This document shows positions 57,401 through 64,000 of a stretch of DNA of 64,000 nucleotides, in pieces (the stretch's first letter is position 1; each line of letters opens with the position of its first letter). The stretch comes from Bemisia tabaci (Eukaryota > Arthropoda > Insecta > Hemiptera > Aleyrodidae): assembly GCF_918797505.1 (NCBI RefSeq), contig NC_092799.1, forward strand, positions 25,172,382 to 25,236,381, read 5' to 3'. A program made the position numbers and the translations under genes. The notes under the pieces are model-generated. The model had not been told where the DNA came from. It worked only from the letters and a program-made list of their open reading frames with translations, and did no database searches.

Positions 57401-60239
57401 TTTCTTCCGCTCTCTCTGAAGGAAAAGAATGCAAGGTTCTCCCTCAACCACATCTCAATGAATTGTATCTTTTTGACTTTATAATGTGCCATTTATTAAG
57501 CAGAATTTGATGATTTTAAGATGCAAAAATGCCATTTTTAGCAAAAGAGCATCAAATTGCAAAATGGTCTCCTAAAACAACTTTTGAAAACTTTGAGAGA
57601 AAATTACATACCTATGCATATTAATTAATATTTTTTTTTGCAGATCAAGAGCAGAAACTGAGAGTGTTCGAAAGTTTATTACATGGGAATTCCAGTTTGG
57701 GGTTCAGTACGCTCGTATGTTAATTATCTTTGCGGTGACTGTGGTCTATAGTCTCTCCTGTCCACTCATAACTCCTTTTGGTGAGCAAAATTGATACTAC
57801 TGTTCAACCGATTTGTATTATTTGTTTGTGGAAGCGAAAGAAGAATAATAAATAAGTAAAATTATAAAGAAAATCAGTTGTGAAATTCGCTCAGACCAAA
57901 TATAGAAACTATTAGAAAAACAAAAATGACTGAATCCTTTTGCAATTTTTGAAAGAATGCATACTATACTAAAGGGACTGTCTGCAAAGTGTCTTAAAAT
58001 GTTTGTTCCCTTCTGCATGTACCCATTTGTCTTAAAATGAGTCAGCATATCAAAGAATCATTTGAGATGGAAACTTTTAGAGCAGCAAAAATCAGTGAGA
58101 TTTGTCGATATGTCAAGTCTCAACGCACATATTGATGGAGACATTGCCCTCGAGAAAACTGAATGGTTGATGACATCCGTCAAGTTTTTTAAAGGGTGAT
58201 CTCTATTTAGATTGGATGTAGAACCTTAGCGTCTGAAAAAAGCTTGATGTTGAAGTCGCTTTATTCCATTAAGTTAAAGTTATTGTAATGCAGGCTGCAT
58301 AAACTGATGGAGAACAACTAATACAAATACTGTGTATTTCTTTACAGGACTAGTTTTTATGTATTTGAAGTACTTTGTGGATCGTTATAACATCTACTTT
58401 GTTTACGGTCCATCAAAGATCAGTCGGCAAATCCATATTCTGGCCATCAACTGCGTGATGGCATCGGTCGTTTTTCTCCAATTCAGCTTCCTGTTGCTGT
58501 GCATCCTAAGGAGAGGCCTCCGAGACATCACAATTTATTCCCTCATCGGTTTTTCAATCACGCTGTCGCTAGTTATGGTTCACTGCGTTTTGCCGTGGTG
58601 TGAAATTCAAAATCCCATTTATCAATGGGTAAGTAATCCTTTCCTTCGGCACATTCTTTTAAGTTGAACTTTTTCTATTAACCCAATTTTGAACCTAAAT
58701 CATTGTGGTCTCTTTATCTATTTGTGACCATCTACGACGACATTGCATGCATAGCCACTGCTTACAGGAGTGGTGCGTTAAAATTTTGGTGCAGAAAAGT
58801 TCTAAAGTATCAGACCAAATCAGAACTACGACAGTTTAAAGTTTTCAATTCAAGACAGTTGTGAGCATGGCCTAACGAGACTAGGTCTGTCCTTGCGCAG
58901 GTCCCCCCGCCCGCGCGGCTTCACAGCCGCCCCTCGCCCATCGGAGTTTTGCCGTGACGTCGGCAGGAGCTCACTCCGATTCCCGGAATGAGGAGGACGT
59001 GAGTCGTCTGATAACCTGCTGAGACATGCCGCTGAGAGATTTGTTTTAGCCATGGCTGGAGTGTAGTGAATATTTTTATGTGTTTAGTGATGTACCTAGT
59101 CTAGTCATAGTAGTTATTGAAGTTGAAGATCGAAAATGGGCGGCTGCAGCCGAATGAATCAGTTGTCAAGTACGTAAAGCGCGTATAGGAGACGACGCGA
59201 CACCTCATGCGTTTTCAAACTTCCCGCTCGAGTGGGCTCCTGCTGACGTCACGCGCAGAAGAGGTCTTATTTTCGTTTTCGGAAGGACAGACCCAGTCTC
59301 GTTAGGCCATGAGTTGTGAGAAGAAGCAATTTAAGGTTTTTATCCGCAGCGATCAAGGCTCACAATTTTCGAACTAAAATGCAACTTCACTCTCCTTAAG
59401 GGAGCTTTCATAAATTGCGTAAAATATCTGTGGTGGAATGCAGCAGCCTGGGAGATAGAAAACTTTCCCAGAAGTTACTTACCAAAAATTAATTAAAAAG
59501 AAGGGAAAATAAAATGAAACTGGCAACTAGGAAAGGCAAAAAGACCTACTGCTTTGAAATCTATTTAATTTTGTTGTTATCAAAAATTATTTTGTAAATT
59601 TTTAAATTTTATATTATGAATGTATATTTTGTGTGGAAACACTGAAGACTAGTGTCTTTTCACCAGAGTCTACTCTGTTGATTGCAGCGCATTGCTGGTT
59701 TCATTTTTTAATTGAATCATTTTAATCATTTTTTTCCCCCTCTTGGCTCTGACCTGTTAATCTGCTGTTGATGAAACTTCTCTGTCTCCTAAGATTTTCC
59801 TTATTTATTAATAAGTGCCACAATACTGAATTTTTGACCCAACTTGGCAAAAATTAGCCCCTTGTAAACAAACTTGAGAACCAAAATCTCTTCCCTGAAA
59901 CGGTGGCATTCATTTTTGGTTTTTTCCCCCCAGAAAAAAACCGCCAGCTACGAATCAGACTGCAATGAGAACATTCTGCCCTTCTATCAGTCATCTCTGT
60001 GTTCCTCATCCATCTATTTGCTGCTGGAAAAAGACCCAAACCAGTATGAGCTGTATTCCTACGCATGGAATGTTGTATCAAATCCAATGTTGGATCCGAT
60101 TCCAGAGGAAGATGTGCTGGGGGACCCTGATACTTTATGCAGTCCGTCTGATTTAGATGAACTCATTTCTCACATCCGCAAAAATCCACGCTGCAAAAAT
60201 ATTTCTGGTTGTCAGTTTCCCAGAATGCATGTACATTAA
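46143..60239 (+). CDS. TMEM63: TMEM63/CSC1-like mechanosensitive cation channel (OSCA family), 13 exons
   Basis: Member of the OSCA/TMEM63 (DUF221) family of osmo- and mechanosensitive channels. Coding exons: 46143-46301, 48158-48240, 48615-48761, 49762-49773, 50216-50407, 50858-51323, 51977-52185, 53279-53435, 55394-55587, 57106-57294, 57644-57780, 58348-58628, 59934-60239. The frame is continuous for 2,532 nt (843 aa plus TAA), near the 800-830 aa usual for animal TMEM63. A short extracellular N-terminus has an NLT sequon at Asn27. TM0 spans about 41-63 and is followed by KKAWDYGRLSL. TM1 is at about 155-175 (ending ILPINFSG) and TM2 at about 208-227. A large cytosolic RRM-like domain follows, to about 422, then WENLSV and the seven-TM core: VLFFLTTPVIIL, ILPSLGLT, FLPDKGAFFVNYVITSAFIG (from residue 562) and PLITPFGLVFMYLKYFVDRYN. 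The start ATG has A at -3 and G at +4 and lies six bases after a good acceptor (46136-46137), so a 5' UTR exon probably lies upstream. Exon 4 is an inferred 12-nt microexon. Possible AATAAA at 60523. Single paralog; which of vertebrate A/B/C it matches cannot be decided by eye. Confidence 0.92.
46645..47993. mobile_element. Large fold-back element (about 1.35 kb) in TMEM63 intron 1
   Basis: Arms of about 560 bp: 46645-47225 and 47431-47993. Outer ends GAAAGAGCGACGCCAAAAAC / CTTGGCGTCGCTCTTTC. Inner arms have GTGGACAAATTACGATCCTC / GAGGATCTTAATTTGTCCAC. Identity looks very high. About 200 bp of AT-rich spacer. No coding. Confidence 0.85.
48380..48419. repeat. Poly(T) tract in TMEM63 intron 2
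   Basis: About 40 consecutive T. Could be the inverted tail of a retroposon, but the flanking DNA gives no other sign. Confidence 0.7.
49201..49242. repeat. T-run plus CTTT microsatellite in TMEM63 intron 3
   Basis: A run of about 22 T followed by four to five CTTT units. Confidence 0.7.
49762..49773 (+). CDS. TMEM63: Candidate 12-nt microexon (exon 4) of TMEM63
   Basis: The neighbouring exons can join directly (48761 to 50216 gives ...LLITDDNIF), but family members have about four more residues between the hydrophobic run and the DD motif. The twelve bases here lie between AG (49760-49761) and GTAAGT (49774-49779). They keep phase 2 on both sides and insert LNKM, giving LLITLNKMDDNIF, which aligns well with family sequences such as AIFRLHDDQI. 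The donor is strong, but the acceptor has a poor polypyrimidine tract. Longer versions of this exon using other AGs run into stops or break phase. Confidence 0.65.
54261..54519. mobile_element. TIR MITE family F, copy 5, in TMEM63 intron 8
   Basis: Starts ATCGACGGTGCAACTACCAG and ends CTGGTAGTTTCACTGCGGCC. The family core is recognisable (GTATGAAGGGCGTCTGCGAC). Confidence 0.65.
55083..55120. mobile_element. Solo terminus of MITE family F
   Basis: Only the right-hand terminus (ATCGAGATACGTGGTATGG, then TTTCACCATCGATATG) is present, in TMEM63 intron 8. Confidence 0.55.
56095..57031. mobile_element. TIR element (937 bp) with internal 210-bp tandem repeats, in TMEM63 intron 9
   Basis: Ends CATAGAGTACAAATAGAGTC / GACTCTATTGTACTCTATG, inverted with a 1-base length difference, continuing through GCAAAGTA. 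Flanks TTTAAAGG / ATTTAAGG resemble an eroded 8-bp duplication. The interior is mostly three tandem copies listed separately. Confidence 0.75.
56310..56930 (+). repeat. Three tandem units of about 210 bp
   Basis: TGAATATTATCCAGGAGTA-like starts recur at 56328, 56538 and 56747. Each unit then has an ATTCATTATGG/CTTTGACTA segment, a CAAATTAATACGGATGG segment and CATAAGCCACCG...GCCGGTTGGTTCAC. Confidence 0.8.
58866..59311. mobile_element. TIR element with perfect 9-bp target duplication (446 bp), in TMEM63 intron 12
   Basis: Ends CATGGCCTAACGAGACT / AGTCTCGTTAGGCCATG. The inverted match runs 28 of 29 bases. Identical flanks AGTTGTGAG (58857-58865 and 59312-59320). GC-rich compared with the host intron. 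A 9-bp duplication suggests a Mutator-like origin. Confidence 0.88.
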
Positions 60240-61447
60240 GTGTAACTTCATCATTTCATGGTGTTTTGATCGATTTTGATTTTGATTTACAGTATTGATT
60301 CGGTGAAAACCTAGGAAAACTTTCTATTTTCAACAAAAGAGCACACATGAGTTTAATGAATCATTTACAGCAATTAAAACTAAAAATTTTAAAAGAAATT
60401 ATAAAAATATTTGTCTGGCGAAAAATTGTAAAGTTCGATTTAGCAATTTAAAATCTCGAACACTATGAATGAATCATTATCAATTTTAAGGTCAAGAATA
60501 ATTTATAACAAAAAAAAACAAAAATAAAAAATTTGAATAGAGCTCAAACAGATTTGTTCATTTTTAAGCACCTTTTGATACAATGGATATTCTATTGTAA
60601 AGCCTAAATAATTCCTGCATCAAGCTGAAAGTGGATTTCTCAGTGGAAGATTGATGTATGACGAAAGCGTTTGTCAAATGCTAGGAACCTCTAGAAATTG
60701 TTACTAAAATTTTGAGCAGTTACCAAAGGCAATTTCTATATAGAGTGGGTCATGTGTAGTAAAGAGATGTCAATCATGTACAGCATCAACAGATAGAGTG
60801 AGTAAAAAGAATTTTATTTTAAGGCCACGAAATTAGGTACAAGTAAAATACACATTATTAGGAGGAACAAGGTAAAAACGGTTAACAAACAACTTGATTT
60901 TGTTAATTAGCAGTCTTTGTTTGACTGGAAATAATCATAAAAAAATTAAAAATTGAAAGAATTACTTTAAACTCAGTGAACATTAAAATCATTAGTGGGA
61001 TACATTCCGATCAATCTTTGGATTGGTTCTTCCTTGATCAGGAAAACGCTTAGAAATAAAATAGATCATACATACAAATGACTTCTTTTTAAGCAGGGGG
61101 ACTAGGGAAAGAGAACTACATCAAAATATTAAACTTGAAAATAAATCTCCATTTTTGAATTGAGGGAAACTATTAATCCCAAATACTGAATGGAACCTCG
61201 ACCCAAACGGAGGGAATATGAAGCCACAAACTACAAGCATAAATCATTTTAAAGGGTGTGTTGCCATTCTTTCGACTCTGTCAGCTAAAGTGACACCGAC
61301 AATCTTTCGATAGAAATACATTCAATGTAATTAAACAAGGTGCAAAAGTAGTTAAGTAGAAAATTTTCTTTACTTTTTCATACTCTTCTTGGTCAGTAAC
61401 TTATTTAATCACAACATATGACCTGCTCTAAGATAAATGACTTGATC
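60240..61447. other. TMEM63 3' flank; no gene recognised
   Basis: AT-rich. Possible polyadenylation signal AATAAA at 60523 about 285 bp after the TMEM63 stop. Nothing else supported. Confidence 0.4.
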
Positions 61448-61832
61448 TAGAGTACCTGTATAGCGAGAGTATGGACAGATCGCTTCATGGAGGGCTTAGG
61501 GCCCAAAAGTGCAGCCACCCTTCTAACCAACTTCTAACGCACAAAATTTCACTGCCAGTCTGCAGATTCCAATTCTAACCATGATGGCAAAGAATGTACA
61601 GAAATGAGCGTTCTTCCGCGAAATTGAGTAAATTTATGCAAAAACTGAGTCAAACACGTGCTTAATAAACGACGGTTCGGAACAATAGTATTAGTAAATC
61701 GTTCTGGATAATTGAAATTCATAGGTTGGCTGCATTTCTGGGCCCTAACTTTATTCGCAGAAGCATCGGTGAAGGCCTGATGGATTTTCGGAGTTTCACA
61801 TCTGTCCATACTCTCGCTATACAGGTACTCTA
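61448..61832. mobile_element. hAT element with perfect target duplication (385 bp)
   Basis: Ends TAGAGTACCTGTATAGCGAG / CTCGCTATACAGGTACTCTA, perfectly inverted and extending through AGTATGGACAGA. Flanks ACTTGATC identical on both sides (61440-61447, 61833-61840). A minus-strand open frame of 121 codons that begins outside the element crosses it and is not a gene. Confidence 0.88.
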
Positions 61833-62734
61833 ACTTGATCTTTCTGGATAAATAAATTAATCTTTCTAGAGAAAATATTAAGGAGATGCAATTTAAGATG
61901 ACAAGATAAAACATGTCATCAAACAGTTGTCATCAAGACTACTCTCTAGTTGTCTTTAGAACAACCCACAGGCTGTTAAATCTGATTTATCACCATAAAG
62001 GGCTTTTCCACGGAATTCTTGGGAGTTTCATACCATTCCTTGCAACTCAACTCTAAAATCTTACATTTTTTTCTTTAAAAACATACTTTTCAGTTAAAAA
62101 ATTGTAATTTATCCATGATTACCCTTGTTAAATATTTAGCTGTGGCAGTCAAACACGCCCCTCCAAGCAGCAATGCCAGTTACTAAAAAGATTGGTGAAT
62201 CAGTCGTTTTTCCTTACAGCTGGTGACTTTTCTTGTGACTTTACTTTTCACAATGAAATGAATTTTTGAATTTGGACAAGTTCAGATGTGCTAATGCACA
62301 GCATTTAAACAGTCAGTCATTAATTAGGCGTTGCAGAGATGATTCAGAAACATTTGTTACTAATGTTTATCTTCCCTCCCCCGCCTCCTTCCTTAAACTT
62401 GGCGAAATAAACACCAAATAAATTCAAGTGGAACTCATGAGTCATAACCGTACACGGACAAAGATATAAAATGTTATGTTTTCCAAACTTAACACTATGT
62501 CTATGTATCCTAAAATCAGCCTTTCAAAACAGAAGAAACACGCAGCACAAAACAATTATCAATTATAGATACAAGAAAATTACAACAATAAAAGAAATCT
62601 TCAGTGAGCCTTGTACTGGTAAAATGTTCGACTCCAATACTGAGCTTGGGGATTTGAAATGGTTCACAGGAAACGAAGAAAATTTGCGATTTTTCCATAT
62701 CTGAATACATATCATACATGCGGTTTGCATGTTC

Positions 62735-63032
62735 AGCAGCCTGGTTGTTGAAATTTTTTGTTTGTTGGAACGACATAGATGACATAAGTTAAAAGGCGGA
62801 GCGTGATTGGTTGGCTATGTCTTATCGCTGCTTTGTCATGCCTTTGTCAGGTAGAATGGACGACATACTGTCGGAAACTGAAGAGGTGCCTTTAGCTTGT
62901 CGTGAGTTCAACCCGAAATAGGCACGACAAAGCAGCGTTAAGACATAGCCGACCAATGATGCTCCTCCGCCTTTTAACCTATGTCATCTATATCGTCCCA
63001 ACAAACAAAATATTTCAACTATCAGGCTGCAG
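62735..63032. mobile_element. Inverted-repeat MITE (about 298 bp)
   Basis: Long arms: TTGTTTGTTGGAACGACATA and TTAAAAGGCGGAGC on the left; GCTCCTCCGCCTTTTAA and TCCCAACAAACAAA on the right. The inner arms repeat GGCTATGTCTTA / TAAGACATAGCC. A distant relative (ACATAGCC, GTCGTGCCGACATA, TTTCAACAATCGG) lies at 27590-27720. Confidence 0.7.
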
Positions 63033-64000
63033 AAATTTGTTCAAAAAGTAGTTATCGCATTTTTTAAACCTTGCCTTTTGAGTAGCAAGGCTCTTGAGCT
63101 GTGAGATCTAATCAATTTATATTGTTAAATTTAAAAAAGATTGCGTTATTGAAGAGCAACGCCAGCATAAAAAAAACAAGCACTATCACTCATGCTGAAT
63201 AATGACAGAGAAGATTAAAATACCTATATGCATACCCTGGGTGCACCTTTGCTCTGGAAGTTTTGCTTCCGTTTTAAATTTGTGACCGCCCACGAGAAAA
63301 AAACCACAGTGCCACTAATTTAAAATGTGTTTACGGCTGGAAAGAGAGTGTTCCAAAAAATTTTAACTAGAAGACCCCACAAAAATTCTAAGTTGAATCA
63401 GAGTAATAATGGTTGGGAGTTGTCAGTTCAAAATAACATCCTTTCGAGAAAAAGCAACTTTATACAGAAGTCAAGTTCTACCATATTCAAGGTTCAAAAT
63501 TGACAGTTTAAAATTAAACTGCGACTCTCTGTTGGCACTTGGCACAGAAATGAACTAGATGGCTCACGACTTTCCCTTTGAATCTTGATGAGCATTTTTT
63601 GTCAGATGAAAGTTTGATTTTTCAACTCACTTGAAGAAAATTTGCCCTCTATCCCACGAAGGTCTTTTCTTAGTGGACAGTCAAATTTTTCCAAAACTTT
63701 AATATTTATAAAATACTAAGCTACCCAAATATACAAATTTCATCGCAAAAAATTCTCAAGTTTCTGCTGATAAATCCCTGGTTGAAGTTTCAAATACTGA
63801 AGAGACAAGCTTATATTACTTTGAGATCAAGGTCAATGTCATAAAAAAAAAAAAAAAATTCAGAAAACAAGGTCATAAAAGAAAAATTCACAGAATCGAA
63901 AGGCGCCAGCCTGATGAGGTATTACAATAAATTAGATTCTTGCGATGAACAGACTCAACAAATTAGCTACAACAATGAGCTATTCAGACACACGGACAAC
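63033..64000. other. No gene recognised
   Basis: AT-rich DNA with a run of about 17 A at 63843-63859. No conserved frame or repeat border. Confidence 0.4.

Noticed and set aside
61549..61914. 121-codon minus-strand frame
   Set aside because: Crosses the right boundary and duplication of a hAT MITE; not a transposase.

Overview
This is a piece of a eukaryotic nuclear genome, AT-rich, with spliced genes (GT-AG introns) and dense small DNA transposons. The protein genes read as arthropod. Several repeat families (termini such as CAGTGGCGTGGCGTG, a 273-bp fold-back, and a 69-bp unit on GCAATGCGTGAAGTATTC) resemble ones I associate with whiteflies, so I favour a hemipteran, possibly Bemisia tabaci. 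That is recall, not a search result.

Layout. From 1 to about 29.6 kb I find no host gene; this part is a patchwork of MITEs, fold-back elements, an LTR-like segment and unassigned AT-rich DNA. From 29.66 to 60.24 kb there are three conserved genes that I could assemble exon by exon with continuous reading frame: a DNAJC4-like J-domain membrane protein (minus strand, 5 exons, 292 aa), mitochondrial enoyl-CoA hydratase ECHS1 (plus strand, 6 exons, 295 aa) and a TMEM63/CSC1-like (OSCA family) mechanosensitive channel (plus strand, 13 exons, 843 aa). DNAJC4 and ECHS1 are head to head, with 925 bp between start codons. ECHS1 and TMEM63 are in tandem, about 2.5 kb apart. From 60.24 to 64 kb no gene is recognised, only two inverted-repeat elements.

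The genes do not form an obvious pathway. ECHS1 is a mitochondrial beta-oxidation enzyme, and the DNAJC4-like protein has a basic, presequence-like N-terminus, so a shared promoter serving two mitochondrial proteins is possible but unproven. TMEM63 is a plasma- or endomembrane channel.

The most informative non-genic content is transposon archaeology. Many elements have precise ends and target-site duplications: 8 bp (hAT type), 9 bp (Mutator-like type), TTAA (piggyBac type) and TA (mariner type). Two nested insertions can be read directly. A 1,039-bp fold-back carrying two oppositely oriented tRNA-like sequences sits inside one copy of a repeat whose other copy at 9.8-10.5 kb shows the uninterrupted site. 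A 427-bp hAT element sits inside a tandemly duplicated LTR-like promoter segment. I found no clear evidence of an undescribed functional system; the twin tRNA-like fold-back and a likely 12-nt microexon in TMEM63 are the best candidates for follow-up.
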